A DNA stretch of 64,000 nt from Certhia americana (GCA_018697195.1 JAGMWU010000028.1:2147994-2211993), one strand, 5' to 3'. Shown: positions 24,790 through 38,215, numbered from the stretch's first letter. Numbers and translations are program-made. Notes: generated by a model not told the origin, from the letters alone.

Positions 24790-26659
24790 GGGGACAGCAG
24801 CTACGCATGACGGGACGAGGGACAAGCCCAGGGACCATTCCCAGAGCCCCAGTCTGGCGTCAGTCAGTGGTTCAACCCACCCCAGAGCCCCCCCCGAGAG
24901 GCTGGGGTGCATCACCAGTTGCCATGGCCAGCCCCCTGCAGGGAGCCCCAGAGCCCGGGGGATGCACGGGGCTGCACTGAGATGCACGGGGGCTGCACTG
25001 GGGGCCCCTGCACAAAAGGGAATTTCACACTCTGGCACCACTGCCTGCCTGCACCCTGCAGCAGGGGAGAGAGCAGAAAAACAAGAGTTTTGATTGGTAA
25101 CATTTAAGGTGACACTGCCCATCACTGGCAAACTTCGACAGCTCCGCCTAATTTTTGCTGAGAATGAATTTAAAAAATCCAACCGGAGAAGAAAATAACA
25201 GGGACTTTCAGGGCAGGGCGATTTTTTTCTTGATTTTCTCTTCTATTTGAAAGGAAAAATCCTGTTAAACTGAGGTGGTTTTAATAAAATGCGACAGAGG
25301 AAATTGAACATTCACAAACCAGCCGCTATTTTTTATTGGTTTGTTACTTTCACTAAAAAGGTTGTGGTTTCAATTGTTTGGTTTCCTAAACAAAACTCCA
25401 AAACATTGCAAGGGAAAACTGACGCGTCGCGGAGTAGCAAGGCCTTTAAACCCATCTGTGAAAAAAAACTCTGAAATGGAATAACAAAATATCAACCAGC
25501 CTAGACTCAGAGCACTTTCCCTGGAGGCGTGGATCTGGCAGCATGATCCCGGTGAATTTTATCTCTTACTCAGAAAAAGTGATCTGTGTGTTATTAAACC
25601 TGCTCAGAAGAACAAATGGAAGAAGATGGTTTTCTAAGGTCCAGGATAAAGGTGGATCCCACTCCCTTGGCCTGGCACCTAAAAACCCCCCCAAGCAAGC
25701 ACAGCTTCTCGCTCACACTCTCTGCTGCTTTCAGAGTGGGCAGGATAAAATACAGCATCATTCAGAGCATTTGGCTTCCACCTGAAACAAAAAGAATTCT
25801 CTGATTTTGGCTGCCACACACTTATTAGAATACCAATTCCCCTGTGGCAGTGTGGTGTTTTTTTTTTTTTAAAGCTCACTTTTTTTTTAATAATAGAAGA
25901 TATAAAAGAGTGGAGGGTCATAAGGAACAGCTAATTTGTTTTCACTGTTCTACCCTATGACAAACTCTGCTTGCCCTGCCCACTAAGTGCCATTGCAGAG
26001 GGCACCTGCGATTTTTCAGGAATTATATTTATTTTTGTATTTACCTATACATGAAATGAGAGGGTGGGGAGGGAACAATTGATTTCAAGGATGCCCAAAA
26101 ATTCAAATTTTTATTCACAGAAAAAAGGGAAAACAGAAGGAGCAGAACTATGTGGAAGGAATGCTGAAGTCCCCTGGTTTTTAATAAAAGCCTGTAGAGG
26201 GAGCAGCCCCATTGCAGGAGCAGAGGAGCGGATTGCAGTGGCAGGGAATGGGATGATGGCTCTGCTAGCCAGCGGCCCAAAACCCTCATTGGGCTCTGGG
26301 GAGAGGCAGAGTGTTAATTGTTTATTTTTAATGGCACACTAAGGATGCGTCATTAAAAAACTAGAACAAGGCTCCTGCGCCTGGTGTGAGATTTCAGCCT
26401 CTGACACCCTTGGTGTCCCCCTCCACAGCTTCTCGTGGTCAGGCCTGAGCCAAATGCCAGAGTGGGGTTTGGGAACTCCCAGAGCACCATTCTGCGCCAG
26501 AGATTGGCAAGTTAAAATCAGGTGTGCACAAGGTGCATGCTGGCTATTTGTCGGCTGACAGCAAGTGATGCAGGGACCCTGCCAGGGCTCAGTCACCTCC
26601 CTATATAATCTACACTGCCTGTCGGGACCCCGTCACAACACGGGGAACAGAGCCCCAGC

Positions 26660-26745
26660 AGAGGGACAGGGACAGGGGCCCAGGTGAGACAGGCTGGGGG
26701 ACAGGGGAAAGGGACAGGGGACAGGAAACAGGGGACAGGGACAGC
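26660..26745 (+). repeat. GGGGACA-rich G-tract run
   Basis: Repeated GGGACAGGGGACAGG with at least four G-runs closely spaced gives G-quadruplex-forming potential on the + strand. A corrupted counterpart lies at about 32965-33050. Confidence 0.75.
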
Positions 26746-26813
26746 CAGGACGTAGCCCAGATTTGAGCCTCCAGACACACGTGGAGAAGGGGGGGGATTT
26801 TTACAAGAGCATT

Positions 26814-27465
26814 CCGATGCAGAGTTGGCAACAGGTACAACAAATAGAGCGACATTTTGCACGAAGGCTTATTATCTTCTTTGGTTCCGCTCGTCCCCAT
26901 TGAGGGGGGCACGGGCAACTTATAGGATATGGGCGACTGAGGCGAATTGTGTAGGCAAAGGATGGATGGTATTAGTGTTGCAAATAGGGCAAAGAATGGA
27001 ATGGATGGGATGATAGGGAATTGTGAGAATATGGCAATGAGGACAATTGGGGATGGATGGCATGGATAGGTCCTATGGAAAATGGGCATAATGAGAATGC
27101 ATCCGGATAGGATGGGAATGGATGGTAATGGATGGCATCAATGGAAGCGAATACAAGGCTATGCCAATGGATGGATGGAATTTGAAAGCGATGTGCAGAA
27201 TTACGATATGGCCTAATGGAGTAGGTCTATGCAAAATGGATGACATTGGATCATTAGGAAAGGGATGGTGATGGTAATGGAAGTAATGGAGATTTTGTGG
27301 CATATGGGTACTATGTGTTTATGGGCATCTGCGCCCAGGGCTTATGGGTAGACCAATCGTGGACGCAACGCGACTGAGGGGGACTTGACAGCCTAGTTGA
27401 AAGGGCTAGAATTAGAGGGTAAGTAAGAGAATGTTGACATGGGCCCATGGTGATTGGGAAGAAGA
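26814..27465. other. degraded (ATGG)-rich contig end before the gap
   Basis: Beyond the shared block, copy 1 becomes irregular sequence with scattered GGATGGAT and AATGGATGG motifs. It resembles a badly corrupted version of the clean ATGG tract at 33150-33540 and does not align cleanly with it. It ends at the N gap. I read it as low-quality contig-end sequence and would not trust any feature called inside it. Confidence 0.65.
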
Positions 27466-28008
27466 NNNNNNNNNNNNNNNNNNNNNNNNNNNNNNNNNNN
27501 NNNNNNNNNNNNNNNNNNNNNNNNNNNNNNNNNNNNNNNNNNNNNNNNNNNNNNNNNNNNNNNNNNNNNNNNNNNNNNNNNNNNNNNNNNNNNNNNNNNN
27601 NNNNNNNNNNNNNNNNNNNNNNNNNNNNNNNNNNNNNNNNNNNNNNNNNNNNNNNNNNNNNNNNNNNNNNNNNNNNNNNNNNNNNNNNNNNNNNNNNNNN
27701 NNNNNNNNNNNNNNNNNNNNNNNNNNNNNNNNNNNNNNNNNNNNNNNNNNNNNNNNNNNNNNNNNNNNNNNNNNNNNNNNNNNNNNNNNNNNNNNNNNNN
27801 NNNNNNNNNNNNNNNNNNNNNNNNNNNNNNNNNNNNNNNNNNNNNNNNNNNNNNNNNNNNNNNNNNNNNNNNNNNNNNNNNNNNNNNNNNNNNNNNNNNN
27901 NNNNNNNNNNNNNNNNNNNNNNNNNNNNNNNNNNNNNNNNNNNNNNNNNNNNNNNNNNNNNNNNNNNNNNNNNNNNNNNNNNNNNNNNNNNNNNNNNNNN
28001 NNNNNNNN
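27466..28008. other. 543-base assembly gap (N)
   Basis: The run of N separates the two copies of the duplicated block. The non-round size suggests a computed estimate. Confidence 0.98.
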
Positions 28009-28329
28009 TCTCTATCCCCCCCCTTCCATCCCCCCCCACAGCGTCACTTCTGCCCTCTCCTTTCCTGCTTAATCCTTTTGTGAGATATTTTTAGCAATTC
28101 GGCATTTTTGATCTAGCACTGATTAAAAGATGGGTTTTAGGACTTTGAAGGGGTTTTTAACGCCCCGGATACCAAAGGCACAAAGTGTGCCAAAATCAGA
28201 GAACTCCCTGTACTGAATCCAGCGGCTTAAAGACCGCCGTCTGTTCTCCTAAACCAGGAAGAGTGAGAAAATCTGGGTTTGTTTACCATTTTATTCCCAT
28301 TAGTTCTCTCCACGTAAGAAACCAAGGAC

Positions 28330-28582
28330 AAGAGGAACCAGTCACAAGTTTTGCTGGGGGACGTTCAGGTTGCGATATTAGGAAAAATTACTTCAGGGGA
28401 AAGGGCCTGCCAGGGACAGGCTGTGGGCGTCACCACCCTGAAGCCCTGTTTAAAAAGGTTTGTGGATGTGGCCCTGGAGGACACGGGTGATGCTGTAAGC
28501 ACAGGGGTGATGGTCCTTGGCCAGGGGATCTCACAACTCTTCCATCCAGCCTTAACTGTTTCCATGACTCTGCATCCGGACC
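28330..28582 (+). repeat. CR1 LINE 3' end (duplicated block, copy 2)
   Basis: It is the counterpart of the CR1 at 22080, with the same internal order and 5' truncation point and several small insertions. The identical insertion point shows both blocks derive from one locus. Confidence 0.88.
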
Positions 28583-30001
28583 TGTCATGAAATCCCAAAC
28601 ATATACAAAGCGAACAAAGCTCTGGCACTCAGCTTCTCCCTCCCATGGGCTCCCTGGCCACGCCTGGGATGGATCATGTGGTGGATCCGCCATGTCAGTA
28701 TCTGAGTACAAAACAGGGAGGGAGCAGGTGGCAGGAATCCTGTGCCAGATCCAAGGGGACGGCCGTCAGCTTGTGCAGGACTCACTGCCCGGCCCTGAGT
28801 CCTCTCGCATCCATCTCCTTCCTCCACAAAGAAGAGAAAAAAAGCTTCTGCAGACCTGCGTGCTCCCTGGCTGTTTGTTTAGGGTTCATGTTTTGTTTGA
28901 CTCGGGTTTTGTTCGGCTTGTTTATTACACAATCACCTTGGGAAGTGAGGCTGCTGCACTGACTGCCATGAGATAAATACCCGTGAAGGAATTCTGGGTG
29001 GCTGGATGTACGCCAGGGAGGGTGGGAGTGGCAGAACACTGCCACTGAGATAGGGTATTTCACAGGCACAGCGACCTGACATCGAGGCCAGGCCTCCTCA
29101 GCATCCCGACGTGGTTGTCAGACTTGCCAGGGAAGAGCTCAAACACCACAAAGGAGAGCTGAGGAAAAGGACAGCTCTAAGGAATGCTCCCCTCACTCCT
29201 GTGGTGAGACCTGAGTGAAAACACAGGCGGAGGGTGGGAAAAGGGAAATCTTCACAGCGACTATGGGAATGAATGTAAACAGATGACGTGGTTCGTAAAT
29301 TCAGATTGTGCAAGTATATGATGTGAAAAAAATCTTATAGGACGGGAAGGAATTATGAAAATAAACCTGATGGACGGGGAAGCTGTGAATTTCCCTAACT
29401 GCACAAACGTGATGGGAAGGGCCAGGCAGGGGCAGTTCAGATCTAGAACAAAATGATATTAATGGTGGAAGTGCCCCTTCCTCCTAAATGTGGTAATTTC
29501 ACTGACTTAAATTTTGCTCACCAGAAAAACAAACCAGAGAAACTGAGTGATTCGTTTTCTTATGAAATACTTATGAATGAGCATAAAATCTGGCTGCTTG
29601 AAATAAAAAATACATAAGAAAAGGGCCTCGGGGACTAGAGAGACACAGAAGACTCTTCACAGCGCCCGGTCCCGAGATTGCAGATCTCAAGTGATTATTC
29701 TTATAATCCTGCCTGCTATTCATGACAAATACTCCACACAAACTTAGAGAAACAAAGCCAGGGTTGGATTTTGATGATTGTCCCTTCGGTACTAAATTAT
29801 TTTTATTTTGAAGCAAGTTATTTTCCGCACAAGCTGTCTGCTTTACCAGTGGGAGAAACACCATTGGATGGAGACAAAAGTTCATCGTACAACTTGTGAG
29901 GAAAGGGACTCGGGTCTACATAGGGTTCTGTGACCCTGCAGGGAATAAAGGGGCACACTAGGACACCAATGAGAACAATGGGCAGATCCTCTGGTGACAC
30001 C

Positions 30002-31136
30002 CACGCTGTGTTTGACACAGCCTCCTTGCTCACTGTGACAAGTAAACACAACCTCTGTGACAGTAACCCCACCCTCTGTACAACTAACACACCCTCTGTG
30101 ACCACTGCGTACAGACTCTGTGACAGTAACACACCCTCTGTGACAGTAACACACCCACTCGTGACACTGCCACACCCTCTGTGACAATAACACAGCCTCG
30201 TGTGACACGCACACTCTCTGTAACACATGGCAACCCTCTGTGACATTATCACTCTTCTGTGAACACTGCCACACCCTCTGATGACACTGCCACACCTTTG
30301 TGACATGCCACAGACTATACGAAGTAACACAGCCTGTGTGAACCACTGCCACACCCTCTTGTGACACTAACACAACCCTCTGTGACACTGTCACAGCCTC
30401 TGTGGACACATGGGAACAACCTCTGTGACATTAACAAACTTAGTGACACTTGCCACACCCTTTGTGACACTGCCCAGCCTCTGTGACACTAACCACCCTC
30501 TGTGACAGTGGGACCAGCCTCTGTGACACAACACAACCTCTGTGACACTAAACACAGCCTTGTGACAGTGGCACACACCTCTGTGACATTAATACACGGC
30601 CTCTGTGACAGTGGTACACCTCGGTGACACTGCCACACCCTTTGTGACACTGCACAGGACTCTACGACAGTAACACAAGCCTGTTGTGAACTACCCCACC
30701 CTCTGTGACACTGCACACCCTCTGTGACACTGGTACACCCCTCTGTACACTAACACACCTCTGTGACACTGGTACACCCTCCTGTGACATTAGCACCACC
30801 CTCTGTGACATAAACCACCCTCCTGTGACACTAAACACACCCTCTGTGACACTGACACACCATCTGTGACCACTGCACACCCTCTGTGACAATTAACACA
30901 CCTCTGTGACACTCCCACACCCTCTGTGACACGCCACCACCCTCTGTGACCATTAACACAACCTCTGTGACACCTGCCACACCCTTTGTGACACTAACAC
31001 AGCCTCTGTGACAGTGGCAACAGCCTCTGTGACACTGACACAACCCTCTGTGAAATTAACACACCTTCTGTGACAACTGCCACACCCTCTGTGACATTAC
31101 ACACCTTCTGTGACATTACACAGCATCTGTGACACT
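30002..31136. repeat. 20-bp minisatellite, copy 2
   Basis: It has the same CACACCCTCTGTGACACTGC unit and the same TGC/TAA/TGG alternation as copy 1, over about 1.13 kb. The flanks are identical (left: GGGACACTCGGGT-like; right: GTGACACTGGGGGACAGCAG). Unit-by-unit order can be followed in places, but frequent small indels prevent a confident count. Confidence 0.92.
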
Positions 31137-33149
31137 GGGGGACAGCAGCTCTGCACTGAGGGGAGGACAAGCCAAGGGACATTCCCAGAGCCCCAGTCTG
31201 GGTCAGTAGGGTCACCACCCCAGAGCCCCCCCCGAGGAGGCTGGGTGACATCAGTGCCATGGCCAGCCCTGCAGGGAGCCCAGAAAGCCCCGGGGGCTGC
31301 ACTGGGGCTGCACTCGCACTGGAGCTGGGCACTGGGCGGCACTGGGCTGCACAAGTGAATTTCACAACTCTGGCACACTGCCTGCCTGCACCCTGCCGCA
31401 GGGAGGAGCAAGAAAACAAGTTTTGCTGGAACATTAATGGTGACCTGCCCATCCTGCAACTTCGACAGCTCCGCCTAATTTTTGCTTTGAGGAATGATAA
31501 AACACTCCAACGGAGAAGAAAAGAACAGGGACTTTCAGGACAGGGCCATTTTTCTTCTTGCTTTTCCTTCTATTTGAAAGGAAAATCTGTTAAATCTGAG
31601 GCTGTTTTAATCAAAGCAGGAAGAGGAAATTGAACGATTCACCAACCAGCTCTTATTTTTTATTGGCTTTTGTTACTTTCACTTAAAAGTTGTGGTTTCA
31701 ATTGTTTGGTTTCCTAACAAAACTCAAAACATTCAAGCGAAAAACTGAGCAGTGTGAGAGGCATGGCCTTTAAAACCCTATTCTTTGAAAAAAAACTCTG
31801 AAAGGATAAAATACATTCAACCAGCTCTAGACTCAGTAGGCAATTTCCCTGGACGGGCTGTGGATTCTCGGCAGATGTAGCTCGTGTGATTTTATTTCCT
31901 CTTACTCAGACAAAGTCGCATCTGTGTGTTATTAAACTGCCTCAGAAGCAACAACATGGAGAAGATGGTTTATAAGGTCCAGATAAAGGTGGATCCCATC
32001 CCCTTTGGACCACGCACACTAAACCCCACAGTCAAGCACAAGGACTCTGCAACATCTCTCTGTGCTCTCCAGAGTGTCGCAGGATAATACATCACCAGCA
32101 TCATTCAGAGCATTGCTTGGCTTCCACTGAACAAAAAGATCCTGATTTGGCTGCCACACACTTATTAGAAACCTTTCCTGTGGCTAGTGTCGGTGTTTAA
32201 AGTCGTCACTTTTTTTTTAATAAATAGATAAAAGATGGGAGGGCATAAGGAACAGCTATTTGTTTTGTCACTGTTCCTACTGATGACAAACTCTGCTTTG
32301 CACCACCTGCACTACCCAAGTGACCATTGCACGAGGCGCACCGGATTTTTCAGGAATTTATTATTTATTTTTGTATTCTCCTTATACATGAAATGAGGGG
32401 GGAGGAAAATTGATTTCAGGCTGCAAAAAATTCAAATTTTATTACAGCAAAGAAACACAGACAGGAGCAAACTATGTGGAAGGAATGCTGAAGTCCCGGT
32501 TTTTAATAAAGCCTGTAGCTGAGCACCCATTGCGGATCAGAGTGAGGTATGTGCCACGGATGGCAGGGATGGGATGATGGCTCTGCAGCCAGGCCCAACC
32601 CTCATTGGGCTCTGGGAGAGGCAGTAATGTCTTATTTTATGGGCATCAATAAGGAGGAGTCATAAACTAGAACAAGGATCCTGGCCTGGTGAGATGTTCT
32701 AGCTCTGGACAACCTAGGTGTCCCTCCCTCCACCAGCACACGATCTGTGGTCAGGCCTGAGCCCAAAAGCCAGGGTGGGTGGGAAACTCCCAGAGCACCT
32801 CGGCAGATTGGCAAAAGTTTAAAACAGGTGTGCAAGGTTGCAGCTGGCAGTGTGGCTGCAAGCAGTGATGCAGGGACCTGCCAGGAGCTCTCATCCACCT
32901 CCCCAAATCTAACATGCGGTCGGGACTGCTCACACACGGGGATATCAGTAGCCCCAGCAGAGGGACCAGGACAGGGGACAGGAGACAGGGCTGGCGGCCC
33001 CGGACAAGGCCGGACAGCGACAGGGTACAGGACAGGGGACAGGGCAGCAGGACGTGCCCCGATGAGCCCTCAGCACACGTGGAGAGAGGGGATTTTCACA
33101 AGAGCATGGAGGGACAGGACACAGGGATATGGATGCCAGTCCCAGAGGG

Positions 33150-33540
33150 CAGGGATGCGCATAGGATGGATGGTATGGTATTTAGATGTGAGTGCATGGT
33201 ATGGATGGATGAGATGGATGATGGAATGATGGATGTGATGGCGATGGATGGATGGGATGGGAGATGTTTTATGGAAATGGCATGTATGGATGGATGGATG
33301 GATGGATGGATGATGGATGGATGGATGGCAGGGATGTATTGATGGATGGTGGATGATGCGATGGATGGATGGCAATGGGATGGATGGATGGATGGATGAT
33401 GGATGGATGGATGAGCATGGATGACAGGATGGCAGGATGATGGATGGTGGATGTATGGCATGGAATCGATGGATGATGGTCATGGAGGATGGATGGATGG
33501 ATGGATGTATGGATGGCGGAGTGGATGGATGAACATGGAA
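33150..33540 (+). repeat. (ATGG)n tetranucleotide tract
   Basis: Runs of GGATGGATGGATGG are interrupted by degenerate units and extend for about 390 bases. A long minus-strand open frame across it encodes only His-Pro-Ser-Ile repeats and is a by-product. Confidence 0.93.
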
Positions 33541-34775
33541 GGAATTGTTCCCCGGGACTGGTGGCGGAGCCCTGGCAACAGAGGATTCCATGGGTTCCCA
33601 CCCTGGCAGTGCCCAAGCCAGGATGAGTCCTCCCTGGGGACAGTGGCAGGTGTCCTTGCCATGGCAGGGATGGCCCCCTGGATGAGCTATGAGGCCCCCT
33701 TCCCACCTAACCAGTGTACATGATTCAGGAAATCCGTGGCAGCACCCACATGACCAGAGCTCACTTGCCCTGGTTCTGCCCTGCCTAGAGATGGGCTCAG
33801 ACCCTGTGCACACAAACCCTCCCTGCCCACCCCCTTGGGGCTCAGCAGCTCTAAAAGAGAGATCCAGACCCCCCCGCTGCTCCTCCAGCCCCCGGCACGC
33901 CTTGGCAACATTTGCAATATTATCTGGGGTTTCACTGAAGGCCAGCAAAGCCAACTGCTGCCAAATCTTGCAGATCTCAGTAATATCTTGGGCACACAGA
34001 GCCAGCCCACAAGGACCAGCCCCGTGTTTGAATTTCTGGATTGACATTTTGGCCCATTATTAACGGGATTTGTCCCTTACATTTCCAGTCTGCAAAGTTT
34101 CTGCAGAGCTTAACTGCAGCGTGAGCATTTGGGTGCTCCTGCAACCCCTCCTATCACTGGAATATGGTTTTTATTTGCAATGCAGGCCTGAGCCAAGCAA
34201 ATTCACAATTCCTTTTATCCTTTATGACAAATGTCACATTACTGGGATCGCTTTCCCTTGGAAGGGACAGAAGTAAATATTCAGGGAATATGAAGACCTT
34301 GGATTGCATTTTACATCTCAGGAAAGGGAGACTTTAATCAGTTCTGTCCCAAACTAACTGGAATTTTCTTGGCACTGGAATACAGTGATTTTCCAATATC
34401 ACTACTTAGAGCAATCCTGGTGGAGGGGCAGGGCAGGAACAGAGGGATAAAGATTTTGTCCCTGTCTGATCAACCCTCAGAGGGGCTGCAGAAACTTGAC
34501 AAAAGATCCATTACATGGCTTTTCTCTGCATAATAATTGCATTTCTTGTCTCTCCCTATATTATCTATTATATATTCAAATTCCAGTGCATCTTCTGTCC
34601 TGTACAGAGAAGCCTGGGATATGGAATAATCTGTTACAAATACTCCATTACAACTCACTCCCTTTTTTCCAGTCACTCCTTCAACTTCTTTGAAACTGAT
34701 TCCAAGCTCAACTTTTCCAGAGTCTGAAGCTTTCAAAAAGCCAATTCTTAAAAAGCTAATTAGTTCCCCATAGGC

Positions 34776-34800
34776 TTTTTTTTTTTTTTTTTTTTTTTTT
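34776..34800. repeat. T25 homopolymer
   Basis: There are 25 consecutive T with no adjacent retroposon body that I recognise. Confidence 0.97.
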
Positions 34801-35129
34801 GGACTCAGTAAATATTTCTGAGATTGCTTTTTGTATAATCAGTGTTAGCAACTCATTAAAATGCACAGTATGTGGATCGTTTGGAATGTGACATGGCTCA
34901 GCATGGACACTCAAGCTGCTTAAAAAGACAGAAAAGAAAAAGATGAGGATAAAATGAAAGCAAAAACCCAGCATTTCCTTTAAGCTGACACCACAGTTAA
35001 GGATTTAAGACAGGGCAGGGAGCCTTCAGCCCTGCTATTAGGAGAAAAGTCTAATTGCTCAATGCACTGCCTGCCCTCTCCAGCCTGTATGTTCTCCAAA
35101 AAGATCACTTTTACAGAGAGTTAAGATGC

Positions 35130-35147
35130 AAAAAAAAAAAAAAAAAA
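35130..35147. repeat. A18 homopolymer
   Basis: There are 18 consecutive A. No transposon signature is seen beside it. Confidence 0.95.
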
Positions 35148-36699
35148 GGCTTCTCTGAGCAGGTAATTGTGTAAGGTTTTCACTCTGAGTAATATGAGGA
35201 TTCTTCTTGAATTAATAATGAATGAAGTAATTTAAAAGGCCTTTAGTGTGTGCAGCCAGAAATAAATAATGCCTTAATCTGGGACATTTTATTTTCCATT
35301 AAGACAAACACTTTTTAAAAAGTGGGCTTCACTGAGCAGCACTCAGTTGCTCTCCTGCCAGATGCCTGAATCAGATGGACAACAATACTCAGGACTTTTT
35401 CCTCATTTTTCAAGCATGTTCTTGCTGCCTGATGGCTGTGGGAAACAGCTCCCAGCTCTGCAGGGCACAGGTCTCCTTGCAGGGAGCAGGATTCTCACAC
35501 TCCCATTGTAATCCCTTTTGCAAAGGTCTCTAATGATAATTCTTCCCCTGCTCCCTTTAATGAATGGTAATAGGGAATACTTGATTAGAAGCCTTTCATC
35601 ATTTTAGGACTAGGGGCTTTAGCTTTCTGACCTACTTTTCTTGCCAATGAAATTCCATTTTTAGTTTCAACTCAAGGTCTGAATGTTACCCAAATTCAGA
35701 CCATCTGTTTAACTGCCTACAGGCTGAGAAGTTGATCCAAGCCAGGAGGAATAAATGGAACCAGTGTGTTAATATATTAAATATTCTCCACCCTTTGTGT
35801 ATTAAATAACCTACTTTGTTTATCCCTGAGTCCACACAAACATTCTGTGTCCTTGGGCAGGGCCTGGTGCTGCTGTAAGGAATGTTCCTGCCACCAGTTG
35901 CTCTCAGGTCACCTTTTCTGGACAGCTGGAGGAATGAGCAACCTGCAACTGACTCTAGGTTCACCTTGTCCCTTGATCTGGCTTTGGTGAGGTTGGTAGA
36001 GGCTACCCTGGAAATCCAGCAGGGAATAACCCTCCTCTCTTCCTAATTCTCACCATTACAGAAGCAACAGAACTTGCTTCTCCTCAGAGGAGGATGATTT
36101 TGAATATTTTTGAATATAGCTCTGTCCTTTTATCACACCAAACTCAGTAAGGAATATGAATTTATAAACCAGAACAATATCAAAAAGGCGACTTTACCTG
36201 GAAAATCCCTCCTAAGCAACTGCTGACCACAGCTTTACTAAAAATCAAAGTGAATCCAAGCTGAAGATAAGCTGCTGCTGCTGCTAGAGCTGATAGCATC
36301 TCCAGCCCTCATCCCTCACAGCTTGGCTGAGGGGTGGAATTGCAGCAGAACTTCGAGAGCATCCATGAAAACATTACCAAATGAATTATGCCAGGGAAAA
36401 AGAAAACAGTAGTGTGAAACCATGCCAGATCTCGCAGTTGAATACCCAGCTGGGGAAGTGCCCAGCTCCAAACAAGGCAGAAAATAAGTATATTTAATGT
36501 AAGAGAATCCTAGCATGAAATAGGCTCTGTACTTCCCTGGCCACGGCTGATTTACTGCTCAAGGCTGGCATTTGACAGCCTGTTTGCAGATTCTCTTGCT
36601 TCAAAGCCATCGTGGCTCTGTTTACAGCTCAGCCTTGCAGGAGGCATCAGGAACCTCCAAGGTCCCAGTCCAAACCAGTCTGTGCTTCTGGGACTCGAT

Positions 36700-36830
36700 A
36701 AAACATGACTGGACACCCCTGGAGACATTCAGGGGGCTCTGAGCAACCTGGGGCAGTTGAAAATGTCCTTGCTCATGGCAGGGGTTGGAATAAATGGCTT
36801 TTAAAAGGTCCCTTCCAACCAAGGCATTCA
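36700..36830 (+). repeat. CR1 LINE 3' end fragment
   Basis: GACTGGACACCCCTGGAGAC, GAGCAACCTGGGGCAGTTGA, GGCAGGGGTTGGAATAAATG and AAAAGGTCCCTTCCAACCAA follow the CR1 sense-strand order. Confidence 0.88.
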
Positions 36831-38215
36831 GTGGCAGAGCAGCACAAGTGAGCTTTGGGGGCTCATCCCAGCAGGGTGGATGAGGAATGATGAATTAAAC
36901 CCTAAAGCAAAGATCCAAGTGCCCCAACCCCTTTGGCACAGCTGTTAATTCCCTGCTCTTTCATCCTGTGCAAAACCCAGAGAGGAATGAGCAATGTTTG
37001 CTCTTGGTTCCGTTGGATCATTGGAAGTGACACAATCATTATTTCACTGGCGGTTCAAAGCAACATTAGCAAGATTACCTTGGACTTGCACCTATGAAAC
37101 AGAGGGATAGGAGCTGTCACGTGCAATATTCACAGGCTGGCAATGCCACTGAGACCTTCTAGCTGAATTTTAGCCGTTTTCCTCTCCTTTGTGAGAGTCA
37201 CAACGCTGCCGAGTGAATCACTCCGAGCGTTAGAAAGGATCTCTTGCACCTGGGAAGCTACATGCTAATTCCATGCTTTATTCCAGCTCTTTCATGCAAA
37301 AGGCTTTCAAAATCATGGTCTATTGTACAGTAGATAATGACATTATTCTGTCCCTATTGTCCTAAAAGCAGACGCTTACAGGCTGGAGCAAAATCTTCTT
37401 CTGCCTCTCCTGTGCCAGGCAAAAGGTTAGAGGGCTAAAGCAGCTGACCAAGAGCTGTTAATGCCGTGCGAGGCAGAAATACTGAACCAGGGGAGGGCAT
37501 TGTTTCTGTCCCCGGTTCCAGGAGATATTTCAGCTTTCCCTGGGGGTGAAACCCACCCGGATTTGCAGCCAATGTCCCCTGACCACTCAAACAGTGGCAG
37601 GGCAAGCACAGCCTGGGATGGACAAGCCACTGTCCACTCAGTCCTGTGCTGGCCCTGTGACCTCCTCCAGAGCAGCAGGGACACCTGGACCCTCTGGGGG
37701 CTGCTCCGAGGGGCCTGAGGCAGGGGAGGAGGGCTGGGGCTGATGCTCTGCCCAAGGACAGCTCTGCTGGGCAGAAGGAAGGTGCTGTGCTGTCCCCCCG
37801 CATTGCTCCTGGGGGACCCCAGAGCTGCTGGAATGAGTCCAACCCAACAGAAGCCCATCACCTACCCCATGGAGATGGGCTGGGAGAGCCAGCAGTGCTC
37901 ACCTGGAGGAGAGAGAGCTCCAGAGAGAGCTCAGAGCCCCTTCCCCTGCCTAAAGAAACCCAGGGAGCCAACAGCTCCGTGCTGATGGCAATTTACAACC
38001 AGCAGCCCCTCCCCGGCTCCGTGCCTCATCCAGGGTGAGAAGTTGGCACAACAAACAGGCTGCTGGGAAAGAGAATCCTCTGCAAAGCTGTGTCATTGTC
38101 AGCACAGAGCTGTCACCGTGCCTCCTGAGCCCCGGTGCCATCGGATCTCCCAGCTGCTGTTGCCAGGCTGTGGATGCTGCAGGGGGAAGCAGGAGCAGCA
38201 GGGACCTGCGAGGGG

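Larger units (their letters stand above)
21834..26813. repeat. copy 1 of a ~5-kb near-identical duplicated block
   Basis: From gtgagatatttttag (21835) to acaagagcat (26813), the order of every landmark is repeated at 28079-33107. These are the CR1 end, the CAAGCTGTCTGCTTCCCAGC segment (near 23467), the 20-bp minisatellite, the CTTCGACAGCTCCGCCTAAT segment (near 25134) and the GACAGGGGACAGG run. Copy 1 is clean outside its minisatellite and joins smoothly to unique sequence on the left. On the right it degrades into corrupted ATGG repeats before the N gap. It is most simply the authentic copy. Confidence 0.93.
28079..33107. repeat. copy 2 of the ~5-kb duplicated block, indel-rich
   Basis: It is co-linear with 21834-26813 over its full length (about 5.03 versus 4.98 kb). 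The differences are dominated by one- to four-base insertions and deletions spread evenly through unique DNA, CR1 and minisatellite alike. That pattern fits unpolished long-read sequence of the same locus better than an old duplication, in which substitutions should dominate. The 70 bases before it (28009-28078) are C-rich and unmatched. On its right it passes into the ATGG tract and then clean unique sequence. Confidence 0.93.

Noticed and set aside
27311..28094. Open frames across the N gap
   Set aside because: They consist of undetermined residues and carry no information.
33070..34047. 325-codon minus-strand open frame
   Set aside because: Most of it is the ATGG tetranucleotide tract read as His-Pro-Ser-Ile repeats. 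The remainder matches no family I know and has no splice or promoter context.
34776..34800. Poly-T tract as the tail of a minus-strand retroposon
   Set aside because: There is no recognisable element body or target-site duplication beside it.
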